Part shown: in pieces, positions 7,326-15,663 of the stretch
Position numbering within the stretch: position 1 is the stretch's first letter
Layout of the letters: each line of letters starts with the position of its first letter
Assembly (NCBI GenBank): GCA_900549415.1
Contig: URNX01000063.1
Span: forward strand, 1 to 15,663
Length of the DNA: 15,663 bases
DNA from: an uncultured bacterium
Lineage (GTDB): Bacteria; Verrucomicrobiota; Lentisphaeria; Victivallales; UBA1829
Direction of reading: 5' to 3'
The notes under the pieces: model-generated
Seen by the model: the letters and a program-made list of their open reading frames with translations, nothing else
Told to the model about the DNA's origin: nothing
The model's database searches: none
Program-made: the position numbers and the translations under genes

Positions 7326-8269
7326 TTATGCATCTTCCGTCAGTTTGCGCATGTCTTCGGGGAGGGGGGCGGTGATGCGGAGTTCGGTTCCGCGGCAAGG
7401 CATGCGAAGCTCCGAGGCGTGAAGCGCCTGATGGGGCAGGATAAGACGCGCACGGTCGGTGTCGGTCAGCTTGTCTTCAATGAATTTTGTGAAAAAAGAA
7501 TCATCCAGCCCGTAAAGCTTGTCGCCGACCATCGGATAGCCGAGCGAGCAGAGCGTGGCGCGGATCTGGTGCAGCCGTCCCGTGCGCGGAAAAACTTCCA
7601 CTTCGCTGAGTCCGTTCCGGCGACGGAGAAGACGGAAGGAGGTCTCCGAGCGTTCTCCGCCGGGAACCTGTTCAAAGGTGAAACGGCGTTTCTTGCGGAT
7701 CGCCGCGGCGGGGTCATAGGAAAGCCAGCCGTCGGCCGTCAGTTCGTCGGGAAAATCGCCGTGGACGAACGCGATGTAACGTTTGTGTACGCCGGTTCCG
7801 GTCAGCGCGCGGGTGAATGCGGCGGCGGTCTCGGGATTCCGGGCGACAAGAACCACCCCTGAAGTTTCGCGGTCGAGACGCGTCGCGATGTGGATGTTTT
7901 CGCCGTACTGCTCGCGCAGAACGCTCCAGAGGGTGTTGCGGAAGAATGCGCCCGCGGGGTGACACGGCAGGTTTCCTGGCTTCGCAACCGCCAGCCAGTC
8001 CGGAGTCTCTTCCAGAAGTTCAAACGAGCGGTCGACGGGCGGCTCTTCGGCTGGCTTCGGAATGAACGCGACTTTTTCGCCCGTCTGAAGAATGCGCGAG
8101 GGACGCGTGCGGCGTCCGTTGAGCAGGATTTCACCCTCTTCGATGCTGCGCTGCCATTCGGTTCGGGAGCGGTAGGTGAAGCGTTTCCGCAGATACAAGT
8201 CGAGCCGGAGACCATTGGCTTCCGGCTCGACGAGCGTTTCCGCGATTCTAGTTTCGGAATTGCGGTCCA

Positions 8270-8270
<1 letters not shown>
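7326..8270 (-). CDS. RluA-family RNA pseudouridine synthase
   Basis: The 314-residue product has an N-terminal S4 RNA-binding domain (about 18-72) and an RluA-type catalytic domain. RLDRETSG at 131-138 is the catalytic motif, with Asp133 as the expected nucleophile that converts uridine to pseudouridine. GRLHQIR (231-237), then GYPMVGDKLYG, complete the family pattern. The length is typical. Members modify 23S rRNA (RluC/RluD) or tRNA and other RNAs (RluA); the sequence does not decide which, so no symbol is given. Its ATG overlaps the ilvD stop by one base (TAATG), implying translational coupling. Confidence 0.93.
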
Positions 8271-9958
<1,688 letters not shown>

Positions 9959-9989
9959 GGTGTTCCTCCCATCTTTTTTTAGAAAATTA

Positions 9990-10007
9990 TTGAAACCATG
10001 GTTGAAA
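9990..10007. promoter_or_regulatory. Palindrome between ilvD and ffh overlapping the ffh -35
   Basis: TTGAAACCATGGTTGAAA contains the perfect 10-base palindrome AACCATGGTT (9994-10003), flanked by two direct TTGAAA copies. The second TTGAAA is the putative ffh -35 box. On the other strand the element sits in the ilvD 5' leader. It could be an operator; no regulator is identified. Confidence 0.35.
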
Positions 10008-10029
10008 TTTCGCGGTTCACTGCCATAAT
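10002..10029 (+). promoter_or_regulatory. Putative sigma-70 promoter of ffh-lpxB
   Basis: TTGAAA at 10002-10007 and CATAAT at 10024-10029 are 16 bases apart. A TG at 10021-10022 gives an extended -10 (TGN before the hexamer). Transcription would start near 10036, about 70 bases before the ffh ATG at 10106, which is preceded by AGGAGA. Confidence 0.55.
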
Positions 10030-10059
10030 ATAGGGGTAGCAAAACTGCGATTATCCGGT

Positions 10060-10088
10060 AATATAACACTGGAATTGCATTTACTCAA
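10060..10088 (-). promoter_or_regulatory. Putative sigma-70 promoter of ilvD
   Basis: On the minus strand TTGAGT (10088-10083) and TATATT (10065-10060) are 17 bases apart. Transcription would start near 10053, giving a leader of about 95 bases to the ilvD ATG at 9958. The site overlaps the region just before the ffh ribosome binding site, so the two divergent transcripts would overlap by some 15-20 bases. Confidence 0.45.
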
Positions 10089-10105
10089 GCAGGAGAAGAA
10101 TAAAT

Positions 10106-11524
10106 ATGTTCAATAATCTGACCGACAAGCTCCAGGAGGCGCTGCGGAAACTGCGCGGCGTCGCGTCCCTTTCGGAGTCGAATATCGCGGAGCCGATGAA
10201 GGAAGTGCTGAACGCGCTGCTCGAAGCGGACGTCAACTGGGAGGTCGCAGAGGAGTTCGTCGCAAACGTTTCAAAGGAATGTCTCGGCGAAAATGTGCTC
10301 AAGAGCGTTACGCCCGGACAGATGGCGATCAAGATCGTCAACGACAAACTCGCCGAATTCATGGGGGAGGCCGAAGCCCCGCTCGCATGGAATTCCTCAA
10401 TCCGTCCGAATGTCATTATGATGGTCGGTCTGCACGGCGGCGGTAAAACAACTTCCAGCGCGAAACTTGCCGCCAACATCCGGAAGCGTGGAAAACGTGT
10501 CCTCCTCGCCGCGTGCGACGTTTACCGTCCCGCCGCGATTGATCAGCTCGAGATTCTCGGCAAAGAAGTCGGCGTTGAAGTCTATTCCGAACGCGGAAAC
10601 ATGGACGTCTGCGAAATCTCGCGCAATGCGGCGAAACGCGCGGTTGCGGACAACTGCGATTACCTTATCATTGACACCGCGGGTCGTCTCCAGATCGACA
10701 CATCGATGGTACAGGAGCTTGTCCGCCTGAAAGAAGCCGTTTCCCCCGCTGAAATTCTGCTCGTTGCGGATGCCGCTCTCGGCCAGCAGGCTGTTTCGGT
10801 CGCGAAACACTTCCACGATGCGCTCGGAATCACCGGTGTCGTTCTGACGAAACTCGACGGCGATGCGCGCGGCGGCGCGGCTCTTTCGATCCGAAAAGTC
10901 ACGGGCTGCCCGATCAAATTTGTCGGTGTCGGCGAAAAAGTGGAAGATCTGCAGGTATTTCATCCCGACCGCATGGCGTCGCGCATTCTCGGCATGGGCG
11001 ATATCGTCTCCCTTGTTGAAAAGGCTGCGGAAGAGATCGACAAAGAAGAGGCTGAAAAGCTTCAGGAAAAGCTCAAAAAGAACAAATTCGACTTCAACGA
11101 CTTTCTCAGCCAGCTCCGCCAGATGACGAAGATGGGCGGAGTTGAAGCGATTCTGAAAATGCTTCCGGGCGGCGGCAAGCTCGCCGAAATTCCCGGTTTC
11201 GACGCCAGCCAGTTCCGTCGCATGGAGGCGATTATCTGCTCCATGAACAAGAAGGAACGCGAGAATCCGGATATCATCGATATGTCCCGCCGCCGCCGTA
11301 TCGCAAAGGGCAGCGGAACGACTGTGGAGCAGGTCAGCCAGCTGATCAAGCAGTTTGGCAATATGCGCAAGATGATGAAGAACGTCGGTCTGTTCGGACA
11401 CGCTTTCCGCGGCGGCAAGCTCGGTTCGATGGATATGGGCGCGCTCTCCGCCGGAGCCCGGATGCCGAGCTTCGGACGCGGCTCCAACTATACTCCGCCG
11501 AAAAAGAAACGCAAGAAACGGTGA
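10106..11524 (+). CDS. ffh: Signal recognition particle protein Ffh (SRP54 homologue)
   Basis: Ffh is the GTPase of the signal recognition particle. It binds signal sequences and 4.5S RNA and delivers ribosomes to the membrane through FtsY. The 472-residue protein has a helical N domain (1-95), a GTPase G domain with P-loop GLHGGGKTT (108-116), DVYRPAA (138-144), DTAGR (190-194) and TKLDGDARGG (248-257), and a methionine-rich M domain (about 325-440). The M domain contains MNKKERENPDII and the RNA-binding SRRRRIAKGSG-type segment. A basic tail PPKKKRKKR closes it. Two P-loop-region positions differ from the common form: His110 where Gln is usual, and DAALGQQA instead of DAMTGQDA. AGGAGA upstream supports the start. 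lpxB follows six bases later. Confidence 0.97.
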   Translation: MFNNLTDKLQEALRKLRGVASLSESNIAEPMKEVLNALLEADVNWEVAEEFVANVSKECLGENVLKSVTPGQMAIKIVNDKLAEFMGEAEAPLAWNSSIRPNVIMMVGLHGGGKTTSSAKLAANIRKRGKRVLLAACDVYRPAAIDQLEILGKEVGVEVYSERGNMDVCEISRNAAKRAVADNCDYLIIDTAGRLQIDTSMVQELVRLKEAVSPAEILLVADAALGQQAVSVAKHFHDALGITGVVLTKLDGDARGGAALSIRKVTGCPIKFVGVGEKVEDLQVFHPDRMASRILGMGDIVSLVEKAAEEIDKEEAEKLQEKLKKNKFDFNDFLSQLRQMTKMGGVEAILKMLPGGGKLAEIPGFDASQFRRMEAIICSMNKKERENPDIIDMSRRRRIAKGSGTTVEQVSQLIKQFGNMRKMMKNVGLFGHAFRGGKLGSMDMGALSAGARMPSFGRGSNYTPPKKKRKKR

Positions 11525-11530
11525 CCTCTC

Positions 11531-12700
11531 ATGAATCGCGGCAGAAAAGAGATCTGGATCATTGCGGGCGAGGCGTCCGGCGACCTTTACGGTGCGCGGA
11601 TCGCCTCGGAAATCCGTCGCCGCCGTCCGGATGTTGTTGTCTGCGGAATGGGCGGCGTTGAGATGCGCAAGGCCGGAGTCGAGCTCCTGGTGGATTCCAG
11701 CGAGCTCGGCGTGATCGGTCTGATCGAGGTTCTGGAGAACATTTTCAAATTCATCCGGATCTTTCTGTACCTCATTCGCGAGGCGAAGAAGCGGCGTCCG
11801 CTGGAAGTGATTCTGATTGATTATCCCGGCTTCAACATCCGTTTTGCAAAAGCCATGTGGAAAGCCGGAATCCCTGTGGTCTGGTACATCAGTCCGCAGG
11901 TGTGGGTCTGGCGCCGCGGAAACATCAGGAAGCTTGCGAAATACTGCCGCAAACTCATGGTCATTTTCCCGTTTGAGCCGGAAGTCTACGAAGGTTCCGG
12001 GCTTGATGTGGAATTCGTCGGGCATCCGCTCGTGGATATCGTGAAGGGACGCGCCGATGCGACGATTGAGCGCGATCCGAATACGGTTCTTCTGCTTCCC
12101 GGCAGCCGCAAGAAAGAGATTGAGTTCCTGCTGGAACCCTTCCTGAAAACGGCGGCGATTCTGAAGTCTCGCAACCCGAAACTCCAGTTTGTCGTGGCGT
12201 CTCCGCGCGAACGGATTCTTCAGATGGTGCGGGACGGCATTCAGGCTTTCATGACGAAGCATCCCGATTATCCGCTTCCGAAGATTGAGCTGACGCGCGG
12301 CAAAACTGCATTCTGGATGCAGCGCTGCACTGCCGGACTCGCCGCTTCTGGAACGGTTACGGTGGAGTGTGCGATTGCTGGAATTCCGCTGGTTGTTGCG
12401 TACCGGTTGAATCAGATCACCTTCCTGCTGGCGCGTCTGATTATCGGCAGGCTGTTCCGCGGATTTTTCACCATGCCGAACATCATTCTGAACCGCTGTG
12501 CGTTTGAGGAATTCCTTCAGTTCCAGGTGGTTCCGGAGGATCTTGCGGATGCGATGGAGCGGATTCTGCCCGGCGGTTCTCGCCGTGCGCAGGTGGAACA
12601 GGATATGAACGACGTCGTTGTTCAGCTCAGCGGCGGTGCTTCCGGCGCGATTGTCAAAGCCGCAGCCTGTGCGCTCTCTGCGATTCCTGCGGAAAAATAA
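11531..12700 (+). CDS. lpxB: Lipid-A-disaccharide synthase
   Basis: LpxB joins UDP-2,3-diacylglucosamine and lipid X to make the lipid A disaccharide, at the cytoplasmic face of the inner membrane (GT19 family). The 389-residue protein shows GEASGDLYGA (13-22), IDYPGFN (96-102), YISPQVWVW (119-127), FPFE (146-149), FVGHPL (162-167), LLPGSRKKEI and SGTVTVECA, all family landmarks in the right order and at normal length. It implies an outer membrane with lipid A. It begins six bases after ffh in the same reading frame with no strong Shine-Dalgarno sequence, so its translation may depend on ribosomes finishing ffh. It is not in the usual lpxA-fabZ cluster. Confidence 0.95.
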   Translation: MNRGRKEIWIIAGEASGDLYGARIASEIRRRRPDVVVCGMGGVEMRKAGVELLVDSSELGVIGLIEVLENIFKFIRIFLYLIREAKKRRPLEVILIDYPGFNIRFAKAMWKAGIPVVWYISPQVWVWRRGNIRKLAKYCRKLMVIFPFEPEVYEGSGLDVEFVGHPLVDIVKGRADATIERDPNTVLLLPGSRKKEIEFLLEPFLKTAAILKSRNPKLQFVVASPRERILQMVRDGIQAFMTKHPDYPLPKIELTRGKTAFWMQRCTAGLAASGTVTVECAIAGIPLVVAYRLNQITFLLARLIIGRLFRGFFTMPNIILNRCAFEEFLQFQVVPEDLADAMERILPGGSRRAQVEQDMNDVVVQLSGGASGAIVKAAACALSAIPAEK

Positions 12701-12707
12701 TTTTACC

Positions 12708-12739
12708 GTCCGGCGATGAAACTCGTTCATCCGCCGGAC
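12708..12739 (+). terminator. Strong hairpin just after lpxB
   Basis: GTCCGGCG (12708-12715) plus ATGAA pairs with TTCAT (12726-12730), a bulged C and CGCCGGAC (12732-12739). This gives about 13 bp with a five-base loop, seven bases after the lpxB stop. No T-tract follows on the + strand, so it may protect the 3' end or pause transcription rather than terminate it alone. Confidence 0.45.
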
Positions 12740-12754
12740 GTTGCATTAAACAAA

Positions 12755-12790
12755 AACGCCCTCCGCCGTTTTGCGATGGCGGAAGGCGTT
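12755..12790. terminator. Bidirectional intrinsic terminator between lpxB and rubrerythrin
   Basis: AACGCC (12755-12760) and TCCGCC (12762-12767) pair with GGCGGA (12778-12783) and GGCGTT (12785-12790), giving 12 bp with one mismatch and a ten-base loop. On the minus strand GGCGTTTTTG gives a good T-tract, ending the TSCPD/rubrerythrin transcript. On the + strand the tract after it (TTTCTGTTTC) is weaker and would end ffh-lpxB. Confidence 0.8.
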
Positions 12791-12818
12791 TCTGTTTCAG
12801 CGAAAATCCGATTCGGAA

Positions 12819-13355
12819 TCAGTAGTTTTCCGCTTCGATCTGGAAGTAGGCTTTCGGATGCTTGCAGGTCGGACACATTTCCGGAGCTTTTTCGCCGATG
12901 TAGACGTGTCCGCAGTTCAGACAGATCCATTTCTGCGGAGCGACGCGGGCGAAAACTTCACCTTTTCTGATGTTTTCGACGAGCTTGCGGTAACGCTCTT
13001 CATGATGCTTTTCGATGGCGCCGACGCGTTCGAATTCGCGGGCGATGTCATCGTAGCCCTCTTCACGAGCCTCTTTTGCGAAATCCGCATACATGGAGGT
13101 CCACTCTTCGTGTTCGCCGGCGGCCGCGGCTTCGAGGTTTGCAACCGTATCGCCGATGCCGTTCAGATGTTTGAACCAGAGCTTGGCGTGCTCTTTTTCA
13201 TTTCCGGCGGTTTCTTCAAAAATCGCGGCAATCTGGTTGTAGCCTTCCTTGCGCGCCACGCTTGCAAAGTAAGTGTACTTGTTGCGTGCCTGGGATTCTC
13301 CCGCAAATGCGAATGCGAGATTCTTTGCGGTCTTGCTTTCCATGAAATCAGCCAT
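12819..13355 (-). CDS. rbr: Rubrerythrin
   Basis: Rubrerythrin is a cytoplasmic peroxide-reducing enzyme of anaerobes. The 178-residue protein has a ferritin-like four-helix domain carrying the diiron ligands: Glu20 in FAGES, Glu53 and His56 in GNEKEH, Glu84 region EHEEW (81-85), and Glu115/His118 in AIEKHHEE. A C-terminal rubredoxin-like domain follows, with Cys145-x2-Cys148 and Cys161-x2-Cys164 for the FeS4 iron. Order and length are normal. It follows the TSCPD gene by 32 bases, and both genes have an AGGAGGAAAAC ribosome binding site, so they form an operon. Confidence 0.96.
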   Translation of the reverse strand: MADFMESKTAKNLAFAFAGESQARNKYTYFASVARKEGYNQIAAIFEETAGNEKEHAKLWFKHLNGIGDTVANLEAAAAGEHEEWTSMYADFAKEAREEGYDDIAREFERVGAIEKHHEERYRKLVENIRKGEVFARVAPQKWICLNCGHVYIGEKAPEMCPTCKHPKAYFQIEAENY

Positions 13356-13387
13356 TGTTTTCCTCCTGATGTTTTAATGAATGTGAA

Positions 13388-13660
13388 TCAAGCGTTTCCG
13401 CTTTTCTTCTTGAGAATTTCCTTCAGAAATGTCGCGAGCTGGTCGGGACACGAGGTAGGTTTTGCACCGCAGCGGACGCCTTCAAGCAGGTTTGCAACCT
13501 CTTCCGCCTTGCGTCCGCGGACGAGGCAGGAGATTCCGGCGGTGTTGCCGGGACAGCCTCCGTGGAACTGCACGGTCTTGATGGTGTCTCCGTCCATGGT
13601 GACGGTGATTCCGCGGCAGCAGACGAGCGGCGACGGTGTGAAATTATAGGTTTCCGGCAT
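13388..13660 (-). CDS. TSCPD-domain protein of unknown function
   Basis: The 90-residue product matches the small TSCPD family (four-Cys type): FHGGCPGN (32-39), GISCLVRG (42-49), GVRCGAKPTSCPDQLA (61-76). The name-giving motif is at 69-73. Cysteines at 14, 15, 36, 45, 64 and 71 could bind a metal or cluster. A related domain occurs at the C-terminus of some B12-dependent ribonucleotide reductases, but stand-alone members have no settled role. It is the first gene of a two-gene transcript with rubrerythrin, which suggests a redox or metal-linked role (inference). Start supported by AAGGAGGAAAACT before ATG 13660. Confidence 0.9.
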   Translation of the reverse strand: MPETYNFTPSPLVCCRGITVTMDGDTIKTVQFHGGCPGNTAGISCLVRGRKAEEVANLLEGVRCGAKPTSCPDQLATFLKEILKKKSGNA

Positions 13661-13691
13661 AGTTTTCCTCCTTGAAACTTGTTTCCCCTGT

Positions 13692-13719
13692 ATCTTACCC
13701 CGCTTTTTGAAAAAATCAA
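13692..13719 (-). promoter_or_regulatory. Putative promoter of the TSCPD-rubrerythrin operon
   Basis: On the minus strand TTGATT (13719-13714) and TAAGAT (13697-13692) are 16 bases apart, some 32 bases before the TSCPD start codon. The -35 box sits 17 bases after the LacI-type gene's stop codon. A weak hairpin (GCTG/CAGC) followed by a T-run in the same stretch may end the LacI-type transcript. Confidence 0.45.
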
Positions 13720-13735
13720 GGGCTGTTTCTGTTTT

Positions 13736-14689
13736 TCAGCAGCTTTCGCGGAGAACGAAGCGGGTCGGGAAGGTCTTGTGGACTTTTTCCGCAGGGGGAT
13801 TGGTGATGATGGAGACGATTTCCGTGTTGATTTCCGCGATCGGGTGTGCGACCGAGCTCAGGGCGGGGGCGGACATGCGGCAGATGAGGTCGTCGTCGAA
13901 TCCCACAACTGCAACATCGCGCGGGATCGGCACGGCGTGTTCGGCGGCGTACTTGAGGAACCCGGCGGCCATGCGGTCGGTATCGAAAAACAGCGCATCC
14001 GGCGCATGGTTCAGAATGACCGGACCGAGCGAATAGCCGTCTTCGAATTCCGCGTTGCTTTCCAGAAACATCGGTTCCGCACCGAATTCCGTCCCGATCT
14101 CTTCAAACGCGCGCAGCACGCCGGTTTTTCGCGACGGGTTCATGCCGCAGTGCAGAATCCGGCGGCGTCCCGTGCGAATCAGGTGTTCGATGGCTTCGCA
14201 GACTCCGCTTGCACGGTCGATCATCAGACAGTGATGATCCGGGTGCAGTCCACGGTCGACAAGAATGAAATCAAGCGGAAAACTGCGTAAATCCAGTTCG
14301 CTGTGGTGCGGGGGCAGTTCGAAGACAACGACGTAGTCCATCACGCCCGACCAGTCCTGCATCATCCGGTGAAAATCGGAGGAAAAGTTGTCCGGCCGTC
14401 CGAGAATCGGATAGAATCCGGCGGAGAAAAGCCGCCGTTCCAGATCATTGACCTTCTGGAGGAAAACCTCCGTCTGGAAATTGGAGGAGAGAATGCCGAC
14501 GAAACTTTTCTTCTGCAGTCGCAGATTCCGTGCGGCCATATTGGGCTGGTAGTGGTACTTCCTGGCAAGTTCGAGGACGAGTTCCCGTTTTTCCGGGATC
14601 ACATTTGCCTGATCCTTGAGGACTCTGCTCACGGTGCGGATGGAGAGTCCGGAAAGCTCCGCCAGTTTTTTGAGTGTAATCTGCGCCAT
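13736..14689 (-). CDS. LacI-family transcriptional regulator
   Basis: From Met at 14689 the 317-residue protein starts with the LacI-type helix-turn-helix (about 1-55: TLKKLAELSGLSIRTVSRVLK, then YQPNMAARNLR hinge region). A periplasmic-binding-protein-like effector domain follows (SFVGILS, FILVDRG, RRRILHCGMN, DALFFDTDRMAAGFL, VAVVGFDDD). It probably represses or activates sugar genes in response to a carbohydrate ligand. The frame is open upstream to 14875. The 14689 start is preferred because AGAGGA precedes it at normal distance and the HTH begins there, as is usual in the family; Met at 14725 is an alternative. It follows the AraC-type gene by 47 bases on the same strand. Confidence 0.92.
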   Translation of the reverse strand: MAQITLKKLAELSGLSIRTVSRVLKDQANVIPEKRELVLELARKYHYQPNMAARNLRLQKKSFVGILSSNFQTEVFLQKVNDLERRLFSAGFYPILGRPDNFSSDFHRMMQDWSGVMDYVVVFELPPHHSELDLRSFPLDFILVDRGLHPDHHCLMIDRASGVCEAIEHLIRTGRRRILHCGMNPSRKTGVLRAFEEIGTEFGAEPMFLESNAEFEDGYSLGPVILNHAPDALFFDTDRMAAGFLKYAAEHAVPIPRDVAVVGFDDDLICRMSAPALSSVAHPIAEINTEIVSIITNPPAEKVHKTFPTRFVLRESC

Positions 14690-14736
14690 ATTCCCGTTTC
14701 CTCTGAATCGGTAATTTAAATTCATTTTGCGATTTT

Positions 14737-15591
14737 TCAATAGCCGATGCCGTTTTTTCTGCGGAATTCGCGCGGAGAACAACCGTGCAGACGGCGGAAT
14801 TCTTCGGAAAAATGGAGCGGATTGTTGTATCCGCAAAGGGCGGCAATTTCCTTGATTGAACCGGAACCGCTGCAAAGCAGGTTTTCCGCCTTGTGCATGC
14901 GCAGGGAGATGAGATGCTGGAAAACGGAGATATGCATGGTTTCGCGGAATTTGCGGTTGAGAGTCGGCTGGCTCATTCCGTGCATGGCGGCAATTTCCCG
15001 CATGGTCAGATGTTCCTGAAGATGTGTTTCCAGAAAATCAAGAAGATTTCGGATGTCCTCCGGCATCGGGTCCGAATGAATCAGATCGGACAGGGTCTGG
15101 AGAAATTGAAACGTCACTCCCGCGTTTTCCGCGCAGCTCCTCTGCGGAGAACCGTCGCGCAGAAGTTCGACAAGGCGGTCCAGCAGCGGTTCGAGCGGCG
15201 CAACGTCCGGCAGGTGCACGGCGCGGCACGATTCCAGCCCCAGCTGTTTCAGAAGCTCCGGAAGAAGGCGTCCGGCAATGATGAGTCCGAACTTCCGGCA
15301 TTTCCCGTTCTCCGGAAGAAACAGCAGGTCATGGTCCATTCCGGGGTGCAGGAAGAAGAGGTCGCCGGGTTCGCCCTCGTAGCCTTCGGAACCGTTGCGG
15401 ATGTGGAAGGTTCCGGAATAGATGTATTCAATGGAGAGGTTGCTCTGACCAAGGCGGCGCATAAGGAAAAATTTGCGCATTTCGCTGCGTCCCGCCCATC
15501 TTGTATAGAGCAGAACATCTCTGCCGACATCTCCGGAGAATGCGATTTCTGCCGGTGAGGGCGGCGTGCCGGATTCATAGGTGCTCTGTCC
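14737..15591 (-). CDS. AraC-family transcriptional regulator, 5' end missing
   Basis: The visible 284 codons encode a cupin-like N-terminal ligand-binding region (IEYIYSGTFHIRNGSEG, PGDLFFLHPGMDH) and a C-terminal AraC double helix-turn-helix (LTMREIAAMHGMSQPTLNRKF, then IKEIAALCGYNNPLHFSEEFRR and SPREFRR). An ATG at 15480 would give 247 residues. However, the frame stays open upstream with protein-like sequence (DVLLYTRWAGRSEMRKFF) and no good start or ribosome binding site, up to base 15591 where the adapter begins. The gene is therefore best treated as truncated at its 5' end by the end of real sequence. Such regulators often control carbohydrate modules; the target is probably beyond the contig end. 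Confidence 0.88.
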   Translation of the reverse strand, partial: GQSTYESGTPPSPAEIAFSGDVGRDVLLYTRWAGRSEMRKFFLMRRLGQSNLSIEYIYSGTFHIRNGSEGYEGEPGDLFFLHPGMDHDLLFLPENGKCRKFGLIIAGRLLPELLKQLGLESCRAVHLPDVAPLEPLLDRLVELLRDGSPQRSCAENAGVTFQFLQTLSDLIHSDPMPEDIRNLLDFLETHLQEHLTMREIAAMHGMSQPTLNRKFRETMHISVFQHLISLRMHKAENLLCSGSGSIKEIAALCGYNNPLHFSEEFRRLHGCSPREFRRKNGIGY

Positions 15592-15592
15592 G

Positions 15593-15650
15593 AGATCGGA
15601 AGAGCGTCGTGTAGGGAAAGAGTGTAGATCTCGGTGGTCGCCGTATCATT
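15593..15650. other. Illumina sequencing adapter (artefact, not genomic)
   Basis: The stretch begins AGATCGGAAGAGCGTCGTGT and ends GTCGCCGTATCATT. It corresponds over all 58 bases to the reverse complement of the TruSeq universal adapter as I know it. It should be trimmed. Any gene call crossing 15592 is unreliable. Confidence 0.98.
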
Positions 15651-15663
15651 AAAAAAAAAAAAA
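15651..15663. other. Poly-A tail after the adapter (read-through artefact)
   Basis: Thirteen A end the contig directly after the adapter. Base callers on four-colour Illumina instruments typically emit A once a short insert and its adapter are exhausted. It is not a biological poly-A tract. Confidence 0.93.

Noticed and set aside
7025..7375. Plus-strand open frame of 116 codons with hydrophobic segments across the AT-rich gap
   Set aside because: The hydrophobicity comes from AT-rich intergenic DNA (Phe, Leu, Ile codons). It overlaps both flanking genes and lacks a ribosome binding site.
9959..10069. Upstream ATG at 10069 as the ilvD start
   Set aside because: The added 37 residues do not look like IlvD, and they run through the putative promoter and palindrome. 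GGGAGGA marks the 9958 start.
10397..12730. Minus-strand open frame of 777 codons opposite ffh and lpxB
   Set aside because: ffh and lpxB share one reading frame and have biased codon use, so the complementary frame stays open by chance. The translation is low in recognisable motifs, and the + strand products are certain.
14690..14875. Upstream ATG at 14875 for the LacI-type regulator
   Set aside because: It would overlap the AraC-type gene by more than 130 bases, and the residues before the helix-turn-helix are not family-like. A ribosome binding site precedes 14689.
15651..15663. Poly-A stretch as a biological tract or terminator
   Set aside because: It directly follows a complete sequencing adapter and is best explained as base-calling filler.

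Overview
The window looks like one contig from a Gram-negative, anaerobic, polysaccharide-degrading bacterium, most likely of the Lentisphaerota (Victivallis-like) within the PVC group. This is inferred from gene content. There is a pseudopilin with the REFTLVELLVV/AAMLLPALNKAR leader typical of that phylum, beside a secreted carbohydrate-active protein and a GntR-type regulator with a sugar-binding domain. An lpxB gene implies lipid A, and rubrerythrin implies an anaerobic or microaerophilic life. No 16S rRNA is present, so the assignment is provisional.

Layout. Bases 1-70 are the 3' part of a 5S rRNA, so the contig begins inside an rRNA operon, a usual assembly break. On the + strand follow a cytoplasmic GH78-like alpha-L-rhamnosidase (209-1732) and two coupled genes of unknown function encoding membrane-associated proteins (1748-3564); the second carries an array of about 22-residue repeats. 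A minus-strand block (7053 to 3656) follows: GntR/LacI-hybrid regulator, pseudopilin, and a secreted carbohydrate-active protein whose reading frame is broken. Next on the minus strand are ilvD and an RluA-type pseudouridine synthase (9958 to 7326), overlapping by one base. A divergent promoter region separates ilvD from ffh-lpxB on the + strand (10106-12700). After a bidirectional terminator come a TSCPD-domain protein and rubrerythrin (13660 to 12819), then an AraC-type and a LacI-type regulator in tandem (15591 to 13736), all on the minus strand.

The right end is not genomic. Bases 15593-15650 are Illumina adapter sequence, followed by 13 A. The AraC-type gene is therefore cut off by the end of real sequence, and its frame stays open up to the adapter.

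How the parts fit. Housekeeping functions (branched-chain amino acid synthesis, RNA modification, signal recognition particle, lipid A synthesis) lie between accessory carbohydrate-use modules. Each accessory module carries its own regulators. The least understood parts are the 22-residue-repeat membrane gene pair, the regulator-pseudopilin-enzyme cassette and the TSCPD/rubrerythrin pair.
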